Notes: generated from the sequence alone by a model not told the origin. Positions 46,301-58,850 are shown, numbered from the stretch's first letter. The stretch: 64,000 bases of DNA from Harmothoe impar (GCA_947462335.1 OX381721.1:8494001-8558000); one strand, 5' to 3'. Program-made: numbers and translations.

Positions 46301-48689
46301 AGTTCGCCCTAGCTGGCACTAGCATGCCCTAGCCTCACCCCAGTTTCCTGGGAAGGCTCCCCTTAGGGGTTAAACATAATATGGTAAAGAAATTAATCTC
46401 AAGTCATGGTTATATGTATAAACTTCACACAGATGATTTACTCTACTAAGGTCCAAAAAAGTTGAACTACCGGTACTTCTTTCTCAACACAGAAAAGGTA
46501 TTGTTATTATGTATAGAGACTAAAAAATATCGTAGCACACACGGTTTGTCAATCCTCTCACACACTTACCATGGCCAGGAGGCATGTTTTGTGGAGGTGC
46601 AGGCTCAGATGAGATCTGTGGTACCTGGATGAAAGAAGCAAGATGATTAGAGGGAACAGCATTTGCCTGATTCATCATCAATTTATAAATCCTGACTGTA
46701 ATTCATCAAGTCATTATCTATATCTTTTACTTAGGGGATATACGTGAATCTCAAATTGTATTTATAATGAAACCAACTTGTAAACTACTTCCCTTAGAGA
46801 TAATAATCAAGCATGGATGTCATGAGGAAGTATCATGCCATTATTAAATGATGAATCTTACTCAAATATGCCAATGTGTGTTCCTCATCTAAACTATATA
46901 TACCGCGTGTAGTATAAGCACATAGTTATCATCAAACAGTAAGATCACACTCATTGTTAACCCTGTACTGCTTTTTAGAAACTGTATACTTTTGTCATTA
47001 TGATGCATGGATGCAGCCATGAATAGTAATTCACTAAGGCTGCAGCTGAACAGGGCTGATACACGTGTATGTATCAGAACGATACAACAATGCAGTAGCG
47101 GTGAATTACTCACTGTCGCTCCATTGGTGCATACTGCCGACAACTGAATCTTGAGGTTGAAGCATCATGCTGTCCTCACAGGGTTAACGATGGCAGTAAA
47201 GCACATCTAAACACATAGCTTCCGTGTAGACATACTGCATGCCTTCAGTACGTTGATAGGTCCAGGCCATGCACAAACCGTCCTAACTTTGTCGCCAGTG
47301 TCAACAAATCTCTCACGACACCTTATTTAGTTTTGAAGCACTTAGCAATCTCTGTACATTATTCTATGTACATTCTTCTCTAAAATGACCAGAACCTGAG
47401 GAGTGTCTGTGGATAGTGTCTCTCTATAAACAGCTCTGTTAAAGAGATTCATCACAAAACATCGGAAGCAATTCAAGGATTTCAAGGATCATGGGAAATG
47501 GAAAGATTATACTGAATGATTTGTTGCTCATCTCCATTTCCTTCATGCACACACACTGCTCAATTTCTTTCTTATTCTGTCTTGCTGTACACACATATAA
47601 CCATGCAGCATGAGGTTTACACAGGATACCGACCTGCCTGCTGGACCTGGAGACCACTCCAAAAACCTTTAGAATCATGAAACCCAAACCATGTTACAAC
47701 TGTGTTTTTAAAGCTGTTTAAATCACCAGAAATATAAAGAGTAGGGTGTACAGTCAACATGCACTTGCTTGAACATTTACTGCCTTGAATCCTTCACTTC
47801 CTCACACAGAAGTCCTGGAACTGGCTTTATATTTATGTTCCATTATATTTCGACTTAATTTCCTCGGATAATTTGCTTCCTCAGATATTTCTCCTTGCAT
47901 TTTCAAAATTCGAGGAAATGAGGGCTGAATGTATTTATGATAGTGACGAGGGCAATGGTCAGCAGACACTTACCCGTGCCAGTTCTCTACTAAAGAGGTT
48001 CTGTGCCATAGCAGCATCCAGCTCCTCCCTCTGCATCCGCCGTGCCGCCAGGGTGCCTGCGCCAAATCTGGAATTTAAAATAATGTTCTGACATCTACAC
48101 AAATCGAGATTACAATACAGTAGCAACTCAAGTAATGAATGCAAGCTATAATGAACCCAATTCCAAGAGTGCTGGCCTAGATGGCCCACATTGTACAGGA
48201 ACCTGGGATATGTTACATAAATAATATCATTTACTTATTGATGCAATGTAGATTAGATGAATAGCTTGACAATAAATAGTTTGTACAGTTAGACGTATGG
48301 TAAACAGCAAGGAATTGATTCCAAGTAGGTCAAAAACCTAGAGAATTGAAGGGTCAAACAATGCTTGTAACAATATCTTACTTGCTGGGGTCATCTTTCA
48401 ATGACAATGATTTAACTAGTTGCCTAAGCCCTTCATCAGGCTCCTCCCGATCTCTCATCGGCACCCGTGACATTGGTGACGTTGACGTAGGTGACATCTG
48501 TGATGTCGGTGACGTCATGGGCGTCAGTGACTGTGAGCGGTGGAACTGGGATTGGACGGGTGGTGACATCCCGGGGGATCTCGGGGAACCATTGACCTCC
48601 ACTTTGCTTGAGGAGCTGCGTCTCCGACCAAACCTCCATCTTGATTGTTTCTTCTCCGGGGCGGGGTTGGCGCTTCTTGCACCTGACAT
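40357..48689 (-). CDS. RING-H2 E3 ubiquitin ligase
   Basis: Eight exons right to left: 48689-48382, 48067-47974, 46624-46570, 45056-44974, 43141-42920, 41469-41329, 41041-40838, 40410-40357. All sites are GT..AG and phases agree, giving 386 residues. Exon 1 is basic and Ser/Pro-rich, then LRQLVKSLSLKDDPSK. Exon 2 carries a helix (ARRMQREELDAAMAQNLF). Exon 5 has a polyglutamine tract. Exon 7 holds CSICLLEFEPGEKVGLLPC and CHRFHAECVVSWLQ; exon 8 completes the RING with TCPECRE and ends LRGHLH. The Cys/His order is C3H2C3, the RING-H2 type that binds two zinc ions and recruits an E2. No transmembrane segment is visible. Substrates and subfamily are not identifiable. An acceptor just before the ATG (about 48713) suggests an upstream untranslated exon. 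Confidence 0.9.
40705..40778. repeat. AACGTTATATAACGTT palindromes
   Basis: ACGTTATATAAC or close variants occur three times (near 40709, 40728 and 40768) in the last intron of the RING gene. Confidence 0.7.
41860..42857. mobile_element. TTAA-flanked MITE, ends GCTGRGGCTCC
   Basis: TTAAGCTGAGGCTCC at the left and GGAGCCCCAGCTTAA at the right. The interior matches the element at 36291-36786 (CAGTTTTGATTTTTATT, GATCGTGAGAATTG). It lies in the RING gene intron between exons 5 and 6 and is itself interrupted by the element at 42057-42757. Confidence 0.75.
42057..42757. mobile_element. TA-flanked MITE nested inside another MITE
   Basis: TAGGGAGGGTTCATTATTTA at the left; reversed right end TAGGGGAGGATTCATTATTT. 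Both arms continue into GTGAGC and G-rich runs followed by CAATTTTTTT. Its boundaries fall inside the host MITE, giving the insertion order. Confidence 0.78.
42960..43050 (-). repeat. CAG/CAA repeat encoding polyglutamine
   Basis: Mixed CAA and CAG codons in exon 5 of the RING gene, nine Gln in the longest run, framed by QQP repeats. Codon mixing suggests a stable tract. Confidence 0.85.
43402..44015. mobile_element. MITE with ~125-bp inverted arms
   Basis: TTGCAGATAAGCCTGAATCA at the left is mirrored at the right, and the match runs on through GGGGTCAACCTCAAGATATT. Each arm is itself a partial palindrome (TTGGTAGCGCCACCA against TGGTGGTGCTACCA). It sits in the intron between RING exons 4 and 5. 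Confidence 0.85.
45474..45540 (+). other. tRNA-like module
   Basis: TAGTATAGTGG matches the Pol III A-box consensus and GGTTCAAAACT approximates the B box, with AAAGGTCCAGGG before it. No complete cloverleaf. Confidence 0.65.
45896..45960 (+). other. tRNA-like module
   Basis: TAGTCTAGTGGTTATCAC (A box) and GGTTCGTGACT (B box). Close relative of 46032-46095 on the other strand. Confidence 0.65.
46032..46095 (-). other. tRNA-like module
   Basis: On the minus strand TAGTATAGTGGTCAGCAC, then CCCAAAGGTCCAGGGTTCG. Inverse partner of 45896-45960. Confidence 0.65.
46957..47187. mobile_element. small MITE with TTAACCCTGT ends
   Basis: TTAACCCTGTACTGC at the left; GTCCTCACAGGGTTAA at the right. The core has GATGCATGGATGCAGCCATG. 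In the RING intron between exons 2 and 3. Confidence 0.55.
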
Positions 48690-48713
48690 GGTTGTGGTGA
48701 TGTGCTACCTGCA

Positions 48714-50926
48714 GGTAAAAGAGTCATACATCTTTGGTTATTCTCTCTATTGCTGTAGTGATAACTATTATATACTAATAAAGACTAGCCCAAAGTTAGT
48801 CTAAAGTATCCTGCTTAACTCTTTGTGGACAGCATTATGCGCACCAAAATGGGGTTGATACACTTCTGAACATGCCTTAGGTGGCGAAAGGAAGCATATA
48901 TATTACATATAACTTTCGGATGTCTATCTATAGGTCACGGTCGACATTGCCAGCTTATCCACTAACAGTGTACTTTTACTCTCCCATTTCAACTCTGAAA
49001 ATGTGAAAATATAAATCGCTGCCTGCTAATCCCCATCCTCAGTGGCTTTGGGAGAAGACGCGCCTCCCATGTGAATGTAGAAACAGAACTACTCTAGGTT
49101 ATTTCCATGATGATTCTGCAATTTTGCATAATGGTGAAATAGAATATACTGAGAAAGCCCCCACCTGCACGGATTTTCATTACTCTTCCACATACATCTA
49201 GTCACATGTCAAATGCAGTAAGCTACAGTGGAAGATTATAAACTACTTCTTATTTTCCCTGACGCATGAGTCATGACTTTTGTTGATTTACCTGGCTCAA
49301 TATAGCCCTACTAGACCCCCCACTTCCCTTTTAGGTGTTTATGTCCTATTTAGAGACCATGGATGGTACTACAGTTGTGGAAAGGCTGTCCTTTCAGTTT
49401 TCTAAATTGCGTTTGTATCTCAGAGGTTTGAAAGGGGTGTATGTATTAATATAAAGTGGCATAACGGAAGGCCTCATGCTCCATCAATCCAGCCGTGTAA
49501 TTATGATATCAATTATGACTCACAACCAATGTTTAACTCCTAAGTTAAAATGAGCACAAACTATTTTCTTTTATCCACAATGCATAAATTCTCACCTGCC
49601 AGTCCTATAACTAAGGGTGCCCTTATGTACAATGTGTATATTAAATCCTAACATCTGAAGACAATTTAATACTAAATCCAGCACTTGTCGAGAGACAGCT
49701 TCCACAAAGACACGTTGACATGGATGTACCAATAGATAAGTCTGGCCTATTTGCAATGAGAGCACATACTGATCCATGCTCTATGAATGCATCCCTAATA
49801 TGATGGACCCAGCACTGTTTATCTATCAGTCATGAGTCATTCTAGTAAGTAGTCAACTTATTCTGAGAAGTGTTGGATCTACTGCCAAGGTTTGACAGGT
49901 CTCCCTCTCATGCCAACGCCTGCATTGTGCTCTGATTCTTAATTACTTATTGAAAACTTCCTCACAATCATAGTGTCATGTTATAACTATTTTCATGTTT
50001 TTCTATGATACTGTTTTTTAATATAACCAGAAAAAAAGTTTGTTAAACTAGTTATTCAAGGTGTTATATCATATTGAGACATTGCTTGCCATGGTGTATC
50101 CATGGGAGTTCTGGGTAGTAGATCTACCGGTAGTTATATCCCTGTTTAAAATATTTCCAGAAAATGACATCTGTGTTTTAATCACAGTTTCAGTCTAGAG
50201 GCGTTTTACATTCATAAATAATCCTGCCATCCATCTAAATACTGCTGGCCGACCCAGCCAACAATGCATAGGCGAATTAAAGCAAGTCTGCATACCACAC
50301 AATGCCTATTGTGGTCACTTCCTGGCACACTATGACAGTTCCATTCAAATATCACTTTTATGACTTTGAAATATTAATGCACACATTTACATGTCATACA
50401 AAAACACTTTGTATCACCAGACATTGCTATTTAATATACATGAACATGTAATTATGTGTCTGAATGTCTATTTATATAGATGGTTGCTACAATAGAGCTG
50501 TCCCCTATTTGATATGTCAATCTGTATATACTGAGTGACCGTGTAATCAAAAGGGATGCATGTGCCATCATCTGATTGTGTTGGCACAGACATGGGATAG
50601 AGCACATCACCAATGGAATCATGATTGATAGCAATCTTGATAAATGGCTAGATTACCCTGGTTTAGGATTATATCAACCCCGTGGGGCATATTGACATAT
50701 CAAATAAAGAATTAATTCCATATCCACAAAGACTAAAATTTAGGTGGTTGATAACACATTGGTGCCTTATGTGACACTGATAACCTAGAATCCACATATT
50801 AACCGAGATAGTATAGTTGATACAGGTGTGCCGATTCAAGCTATTGCCATTGGATAATAAGCAGGGCAGGACATGAGGTCATCTGACCCCTAAGTCATAA
50901 AATGATGTGCACCACCAAGCCAACGA
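48714..50926. other. upstream region of the RING gene
   Basis: It should contain the 5' untranslated exon and promoter, but I cannot place them. A MITE-like remnant begins near 48813 (CTTAACTCTTTGTGGACAGC). No other gene is seen. Confidence 0.35.
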
Positions 50927-51557
50927 TAACCATTTAAGGGCTGCATGTATGAACGTGGTTCGGGCATCTGCCGGCATTGGCAAAAGGTTCCCACTCGAAG
51001 ACCCACCTAGAACTGTTCAGAACCTACACGACACAAAACTCATCAAAACTCATCAATACCCATCAATGTGTTTTCATCAGCATGACACAGACCTAGGCAA
51101 GGGTCTGTTCATGAAAAAGTAGAATATTCTACAAAAGACACTCTAATATGCAATCTTATCTCAGCAAGGACATAAGTCCGTATTATATATATATAACTTA
51201 AATGTAAGATTATAACTTTATGAATGTAATTATAGAGTCTACCCAGAGACAACCTGTACTACTACGAGATACAAATTTATCGAATATCAAGAAATTGAAT
51301 AAATTTGTTTAAAACAAAAGAAAAAAAGATGCTATAATGCTTCATTCTAATATTGATCGTCCTGATGCCCCAACATGCCCAAGGCAAGCTGGAACGCCGG
51401 CGCTGTATCGGTGCATCACGCTGGCCGTTCAGACTACTAACCACGTTTGTATTAAGCGTGATTTTAGCACTGGCGAATCCCTAGGTCGTTATAGATGCAT
51501 TCATGGACCATGATTAACAAAGAGCAAGGAACAAGTAAGCGGGCCTTAAAGGGCTAA
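50927..51557. mobile_element. MITE remnant, TTAACC/CCTTAAAGG family
   Basis: TAACCATTTAAGGGCTGCAT at the left; GGCCTTAAAGGGCTAAA at the right. Diverged ends. Confidence 0.4.
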
Positions 51558-51924
51558 ATAGGGCATGTCACTTTGAAACTAGGATGACTTTGAAAAGGGA
51601 GTGTATTTTCTGATGACCAAACTTCCCCCATACCTGAGATGCCCCTCTTACATTGGAGCCAATCCCAGCAGGGGACATTTAAAGCGCCAATAAAGGACAT
51701 CCCATTTAGAATTCAATTTCAACACACTTTGAGTTCAACAGCCGTTTCGATTACTTTACCACTGTGTTATATCAAGTCAACAAAGGAAATCATTCAGCAT
51801 TAATCCAAAATAGCCTATTCTAAAGCTGTAAACCAATGCGGTGTATATACATGGCTTATATATTAGAGATCCAAGCATGACTTTCAATTCCAAAGAGGAA
51901 GATGGTCATGCAAATGTAACCTAG

Positions 51925-52270
51925 TAACCCTTTAAGGACGGCCTGATGCCTAAAATGTTTTATGGTCATTTAGCATCATGATGTACCTGTGCAGCACTGG
52001 AGCACTGGCACTGCATTGGTGCATGCCCCATAATATCTACCCTTCGGTTGGAAGGTCAGGAAGGTGAAAGCAAAAAAAAAAAAAAAAAAAAAAATCCGAC
52101 CGGCCGGGTCTCCTCTGTCAGACCATGTTACCGGAAACCAACCTTTTTTTTATTTTGGCCTCAGCATGATGCATGAATGTAACACCGGCGAGTAACTCGT
52201 TCAATACCTGTATACCTATATGCATAATGTTGAAAATCACATATTGCATAAGTCACTATGTTACACGTGA
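51925..52270. repeat. MITE remnant with poly(A) tract
   Basis: Starts AACCCTTTAAGGACGGCC and contains GCACTGCATTGGTGCATG. A run of about 24 A lies at 52073-52094. The right end is unclear. Confidence 0.4.
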
Positions 52271-53029
52271 AAGCTTAAATAATCCTTGTGGCTAGGATAC
52301 GGAGCCTGTGAAATGACGGAGAAGAAGGAACAATCATCAAAAAACCAACGTTGACTGTGCCGGGTGGTCCCTAGGGCCGCCCTTTTCTCTCTGTAAATAG
52401 CCCGGTTGTTGACGCGCATACAGGGGCAACTGGTTTTGCATTGGGAAAGAATAATTTGCAAACAAGGTCCCTTTGTTCTATTGATGTCTGGGAAAGTCGG
52501 GCTGGAGGTCAACTCGTCATGATTGTACTCTATAGGATGGGTGTGCATGCATTGTAGAGGTCCCAAACACAAAGATTCATAAACAATCTAGAACTATCTG
52601 TTGATTATTCTACAATGTACATACAGATCTGCTATACCTGCTACAATTTACTATGTATTAACGCGCCTTTCCTCCCATGACCTTCCCTCTGCGTCTGTGT
52701 CTGTGTCTCTGTCTTTCCTCCTCTGTGTCGATCTCTTTCCATCTCCCTTATCTTTTGGGTTATGTCTCTCATTCTATCCGAATGTATATGGTGATCCGTT
52801 TTAAGTTGTTATAATAAAATTATATTTTAGAGTTAAGTATCTCTGAGCAGTGGTCCTCATTTGGTAAAACACAATTCTAACTCAATTTGATGCATGTGCA
52901 ATGTGTCATGTTATATTGAATGGGTTACATCCTGTGTGCGTTTGTATGACTATTCCCCTCGCTTTGCCTATCCTAGATAAGCTAATGTTAAGCACATGGA
53001 TATTGCTTCTCTAATCCCTGGCACGGCAC
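52271..53029. other. gene-free stretch
   Basis: A TCTGTGTCTGTGTCTC simple stretch lies near 52690-52715. Nothing else is supported. Confidence 0.4.
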
Positions 53030-53619
53030 TAGGGTAAACCGCCCATATGTGGCCCTGTTGAGGAGCTGAAACCCACAAGACTGACTTTGATACAAGATTA
53101 CATGTAGAAAGAGTGATCCAATCCTCATGAAGTATGTAGCACTTTTCATTGGGACACTGTTTGGAATGCTATAGACAAGTCAAAAATATTGATTTCTATG
53201 TAATATGTTGTGAAAATGCTAATTAAAGTAAGGTACACTTTGGACATTGAATTGGTACCATGACTGGCCCACCTTGTACCTTGAGTGGCCCACTCCAATA
53301 AAATACTGTTTATGCATCTGTACCTTGGTAAATGTGGTTACAGTGTTATGTTCCATTAGAACATAATGAAATATAGCCTCATGCACAATGTTAGTTCTAA
53401 TAGCAAGCCTATGAATATGATTTAAGCCTATACTCTTCTATCTTGCCTTCTTGGGGGCTGCCTTCTGTTCTGTTAAGCTCTGGGCATAATTATACCCATT
53501 TCTGCTTCTGGGGGCATAGTGTACCACTGAACAAAAAAAAACATTTAGGAACTTTTCCATGTATAACATTATTTTATGTTCTTATGATATGGTTCACCAA
53601 AAAACAAAAGTCTCAGATG

Positions 53620-53684
53620 TGGGGAGACCGGAACCAGGGACCTCTCACACTAAAGTTCTAAGCCCTGCCTATGTAGCCACAGGG
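53620..53684 (-). other. tRNA-like module
   Basis: On the minus strand TGGCTACATAGGCAGGGC, then GAGAGGTCCCTGGTTCCGG (B box). Confidence 0.5.
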
Positions 53685-53929
53685 GCTGGACAAGTGTGGG
53701 GAGTGTAGAAGTACCCCCATCTTTTGTTCACTCAGCACTAAGCTGTGGCTATAAGGTATAACCTATATTTATAGGGACCTTTAGCAATCCTGACATAGCT
53801 CATGAAACATAGACATAAGGTCCCTTATTACAGAAGGCGTGGATCTAAATTCCCAAGGTACATACTCACACAGTCTCAATGTCATACAAGTATAGCTTTC
53901 AGCAGTTCTAACACCATGTATCCAGAATA

Positions 53930-53985
53930 GGGTAGAGGTACAGTATTAGCCTAGCACACAGAAGATCCTGGGTTCGAAACTTAAT
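53930..53985 (+). other. tRNA-like module
   Basis: TAGGGTAGAGGTACAG, then GATCCTGGGTTCGAAAC (B box). Confidence 0.5.
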
Positions 53986-54640
53986 GGACCAGTTTTTCTC
54001 TGACCATAAATCAGGTTGATTTCCATGTAATTCTATAGTCAAAAATAATGAAAAAGACATTTTTCCCACATTACATGACATCTTTTTGTTTATTGGGTCA
54101 TAGGGGGGGGCATCCATTTATTTTGGATCTTAGAGTAGATCTCACCCTACACCTAGCATATTATAACCTATACTGTTGGTGGGCCACTTATGGTTGAGCC
54201 CCTGGGCCACTTCAGGTACTCCTGTAGTGGTGACAATCAATCAGTAAAAACTACCTAATTAATATAGGATTTTCACCAAATGAAGATGGCATGTTAATGT
54301 AAAGATATTATGTGTGGAAAACAAGGTGAAAGTTTGGATCTTACTGGAAAACTATAGGCACACTGTTGAGGTATAAAATGTCTTTTTCTTGAAACCTCTC
54401 AATGAAAAGAGGGCTACATGTCACACAAACATGTCATGTTTGGCACTCTGTAGAAAACACTGTGGCTACTCTATAGAGAATATAAACTGTGATATTGGTA
54501 CATAATTGTCTCTTCTTTCATACCTGTATTAACAAATCAGGAAAAAATGACCATAAAGACTGGTGTATATAGGTATAGATGGGCCACTATAGGTACTTGT
54601 CCTGTAGGGGGGCCACTTAGGGGCGGTTTACCCTATACCA

Positions 54641-55330
54641 GGTTCCTGATTCCAAGAGCTGACGTAGACAATACTTACTTTGTTGAGATCAATGTCCAAG
54701 GACGGAATAAATATATGAGGAATATCCTTGTTGCCTGAGTGTGGGGTAATGTTATTCCACGGGAGCTCTAGGCAGATTGAGGAAGTAGTGATTTTATAAT
54801 CATATTCATCGATGACGGGCATATTGTTATTAGCCAATGATCGATAAACCCTTCAAGAATCGATATCATAGACGATTCCATAATTTATTACACCCATAAT
54901 TCAAACTATGCTCCCAACAACATTATCTACTCTGATGTCAGTGGATGTAATGTTTGAATTCTCTAGAACATTGATGGATTCAAGAATATATACGTGAAAA
55001 TGAAATGTAATTCCTTCTCTTCTCTCTGAGAACCCCTCCTAAACAGTAAGAGAATTTCTCCCTGACAAAACCTTGTATTTCTCTTGTTCTATTGTTGGTG
55101 TTATACCCTTATATTGATATAAGAATTATGGCTGCTGAATGTGGTTTTACCTGCACCAATAAAATAACACCATTTCCATGAAGTATGCCTTAAAGCAAGA
55201 TAAACACATGCCCTCCCTTCTCCCATGTAAATAGTACCTCCTGTGTGGGGTGGGGGCCTATGTAGGGCAGGGGGTTGGGCTAGATCCGGCCTCATTCAGG
55301 CCTAGATCCTACACACAGGTCAGTGTTGTT
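54641..55330. repeat. dispersed repeat, copy 1
   Basis: Shares TGATTCCAAGAGCTGACGTA-like sequence and a 3' block (AGATCCGGCCTCATTCAGG, then CCTAGATCCTACACACAGG) with 58383-58850 in the same orientation. Diverged; class unknown. Confidence 0.6.
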
Positions 55331-57334
55331 GTGTTTAGCATAGGTAGATCTCTCCAACCACACTAAACACCATATAGTAGGTGTATAACGACCACTCCCT
55401 GTGCCATAATATTGATGATAAAAGCTTTTTATATGAGTATTGGATATTCCACGGACATAAATAGACATACTTATTCAAGTCTGTGGATATTCTATAGGGC
55501 CTTCTACTAATATACTGAAACTATCTGTCAGACCTTACCTGTTATCGTTGATATGGGTGGATCTTCCTTGTCATGGACAAAACCTACGTGTGAAGGTACC
55601 ACTCCCTACCTATACACACTAATAACAAAGACCTTTTTGCCCATACACCTATAATGGTATAGGTTCGTGTCTTTCCATCTGACCTAATGCCACGCTTGGT
55701 TGATTATGGCCACCGTTCACTGGTGAACTTCTGCCAATTAAGCCCATACATTTCCTATATAACTTCGGCCGATTAGTGCCCAATGGACGGTTGCCATTAG
55801 CAATCGCATTTAACAGGCTCAGCATTAGAATCTACGTTTTGTACAGGGACAACACGCATCAGCACATCTATGAGGGTTATGTGCATTACCCCATCACAAA
55901 ATACCATCTGCTTGTGTATGGACCACAATGCCTCCTATGCTGTTTTATTCATATCATCTTCTAATTCTTCATCTGTATACATCATGATCAAACACTCGCT
56001 ATGATACCTAGTATGTAGAATTACTAGTCACATATGATGAGGATGGTGTTTTTGATGCAGTACCCTAATCAGTTCTCTCAGGACTGTGCGTGTCACTCTG
56101 ATCAACACATATTTGAGATCAAATTGATTTATAATCTGACAACATATTTTCAAGTTAAATGTCACCTTTCGTGATGTGGGCAATGCATGCAACCCTCAAC
56201 TGTGTCTCGACTGTGCTCATAATATTATAGAGCACTGGACGGATCAGTCTGCAAACTATATTGTTACATCGTGGGTGTATTTCCAACCCATTTACAATGT
56301 TAGGTTCATACAAGCAAACATTGTGTACCCAACTATGTCCGATAGAACCAGTGTACCATTGTCTCCTTGGATCATGATAAATTATACATTCAACCGCATT
56401 TGAGACAGAGGGCAGCTGCCTAAGGCATGTGGAACAAGTGGTCAGTTCTGTGACCATTATAGGCACAGAAAGGTTGGAATGTCATTATATGACTTTGGAC
56501 TGACCGTGGTTACCCCAAGGCAAGGCCACTGTTAACTGGGATAGCTTTGGTAAGGCTCAGTCTTTCATCTAGGGCCCTACATCTAGGGCAAATGGGTCAT
56601 GCTATAATTGAACATTTTATTTGGAAATAATGACCATAATGTGTCTTTAGCTGATACAATTTAGGTCATTTATAGGTCAAATTCCACAGGGCGATCTATA
56701 CTGGAAAATCTCTGCGAATTGGGGATCTGTTGCGAATTGGGGATCTCCCCCCAATGCGCAACTGATGTAACTACAAGAGGGAGGTGTAACTGCAAGGAAT
56801 CTTTTGCGAATTGGGCACAAAATAAGATCTAGATAATTAGATATTTTTTCTTGGTTAACAGGGAAATCTCTGCGATTTCATTATGCACATGATACATATC
56901 AATCATCTGGAAAGTCAGGGGGGCCACTCTTTTTTTTCTGATTATACACAGAGAGCCTTTACAACGGTTTTTCATGAATAATATACATAATCTGCCTACC
57001 ACTAGACCTACATGATGTATTATTTTAAATGATAAATTAACAGATATCCCTTCTATAGTAAACCAACTGTGAGCACAATTGTTATGAAGTAACTCCCCCG
57101 AAATACAACACTTAACCTTCACACATAGAGTCAATGCAGTCCAATATGCAGATATTCAGTGCCATGCACATGTGTACAGTGGGATTTGAAACTTGCAATA
57201 GGATATGGGAACCTTTGCGAATTGGAGTATAAGCAAGGCTCCTAGAACGCAATATGCATAGAACGCAGAGGGTCCTCAGCCATAGAACGCCCTGTGGGTG
57301 TTGGCCTATAGCTACACTGAGTTACGGTGTGGTT
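55331..57334. other. repeat-rich stretch without a clear gene
   Basis: Overlapping open frames on both strands at 56155-56466 have protein-like composition, but neither shows a domain or convincing splice sites. The rest is unassigned, apart from the palindrome at 55704-55799. Confidence 0.35.
55704..55799. mobile_element. ~95-bp palindromic micro-MITE, copy 1
   Basis: TATGGCCACCGTTCACTGG against CCAATGGACGGTTGCCATTA, with AAGCCCATACATTTCCTATA in the centre. Same design as 59152-59244 and 60721-60814. Confidence 0.75.
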
Positions 57335-57948
57335 TAAGGTGGGTCAATATGATGACTTTTTCGTCCACTGCGCCATCTTCTGCGCAGGTACATTCTCTAG
57401 TTTGACCATAGAACACCAGGGCACCCTTGTTTCAAATTGGCCTAAGTAACATCAAATGGTTATAAAATAGGATATGGATTTTCCCTGACCGGGGCGAGAA
57501 CCACCGACCTTTGAATATGGAGGCATCCATTCTACCACTGTGCTGTGCAGTCTGTAGTGGTTGTCCTCATTGAAAGTCATACATAGGTAGCCCTCAGTAT
57601 ATTTCTATTTCTTTTCAACTTTTTTTTTTCAATGGGCCTAAACCTTAGAAATATGTGCGGGACCATGTGTTAAAAATATATTCTCTAGATAGAAAACATC
57701 AAAGCCTATACTCTGAGAGAGTTATATAGAAATTTAGCTACTTTTCAATACAATTTCATGTAGATATGTGGCAAAACACTGTCTAATCCATCACATGAGA
57801 CATTAACTTAAGGCTTAAATATCTCAGAAAATAGCCCGGGACCCCCCTATTTTCTCAGTTTCTTTGGAAAGTGTATCCTATTATGGTCTTATGGTGAAAA
57901 CCTGACGAAAATCTAGCTACTTTTACATCAAGGCATTGACCCACCTTA
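57335..57948. mobile_element. TA-flanked element, ends AGGTGGGTCAAT, with one tRNA-like module
   Basis: TAAGGTGGGTCAAT at the left and ATTGACCCACCTTA at the right. A minus-strand tRNA-like module lies at 57485-57550; no partner was found in the other arm. Confidence 0.65.
57485..57550 (-). other. tRNA-like module
   Basis: On the minus strand CAGCACAGTGGTAGAATGG, like a tRNA-Gly A-box region, then GGTGGTTCTCGCCCCGG (B box). Confidence 0.6.
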
Positions 57949-58382
57949 AGGACTAGATTACGTGTGTGTATTACTTTTATCAGAGCTCTTGAACAATACG
58001 ATGGTTCCAAAGAAAGGGGAACTCCACCAAAATAGGTACATGTTAATACAATATCCATTATGAATAGTAGAAAAGGTCTCTTTTAGCAACTATCAACTAT
58101 ATCATTTATATGATAATTTATAGCAGGGGTATCCTATAATCTTACTATTGGGGCTATAGTCTGGGCAACGTATTGCTTGGATGCACAAATCCATGTTGTT
58201 ATCATGATGCATAAATGCAACCATCGAATGCACTCTATGGTATTGCATCAATCAAGCGCCTGCGAGAATCTCGCAGTCACTGAATTGGTGCATCTTGACA
58301 AATGTACATTTATAAATAAAGCATTCGTAAGCGTTGGTGCAAAGAGTGAACGCTGATTTCCTCCCCTTTCTTGGCACACCTA

Positions 58383-58850
58383 TAATGCTGTTCCCGATTC
58401 CGAGGGCTTATGTAGACAATGCTAACTCAGCCAAATCTATTTACTTTTGTCTACGCATGGCCAGAATGGTCATGACATGTATAGAAGTTACTTTGGCACC
58501 TGGCAACGGTGGTTCAGCCATGGGGGTAGGGGGTAAAGCATGACGTTGAGCCAATGTCGATATTGTTGCTACTTATACCTGCAGAAACCTATAAGACTGT
58601 TAATGTCATAAATCAACAAACAAGCGGCTACAATTCTAGCTTCGATCTGAACAAAGTGAAGCTCTTTCAAAATACACACACCATTCCCACCTACTATGTA
58701 AATACACCCCCTTTCCAACAAGCTCAAATCCTGTAATGGTAATCCATATACGATGTGGGGTGGCGGCCTATACATGTTGGCCAGGGGGTGGACTAGATCC
58801 GGCCGCATTCAGGCCTAGATCCTACACACAGGTCAGAGTTGGTGTGGTTG
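58383..58850. repeat. dispersed repeat, copy 2
   Basis: Diverged direct copy of parts of 54641-55330, about 3.5 kb downstream, ending with the same CAGGCCTAGATCCTACACAC block. Confidence 0.6.

Larger units (their letters stand above)
45191..46352. mobile_element. fold-back element with three tRNA-like modules
   Basis: CCCAGGAAACTGGGGTGAGG at the left and CCTCACCCCAGTTTCCTGGG at the right are exact inverses. Modules lie at 45474-45540 (+), 45896-45960 (+) and 46032-46095 (-). The element sits in the RING intron between exons 3 and 4. Confidence 0.75.
53030..54635. mobile_element. TA-flanked fold-back, ends GGGTAAACCGCCC, with two tRNA-like modules
   Basis: TAGGGTAAACCGCCC at 53030-53044 is mirrored by GGGCGGTTTACCCTA at 54621-54635. 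Inner words of the type ACCTTGAGTGGCCCAC occur near 53270-53300 and, inverted, near 54175-54230 and 54575-54620. Modules lie at 53620-53684 (-) and 53930-53985 (+), pointing outward. Confidence 0.8.

Noticed and set aside
48346..48804. Plus-strand frame of 152 codons
   Set aside because: Antisense of RING exon 1, whose splice phase fits the rest of that gene.
56155..56466. Overlapping frames on both strands, 75 and 103 codons
   Set aside because: Neither has a domain, start context or splice sites good enough to choose, so no gene was called.
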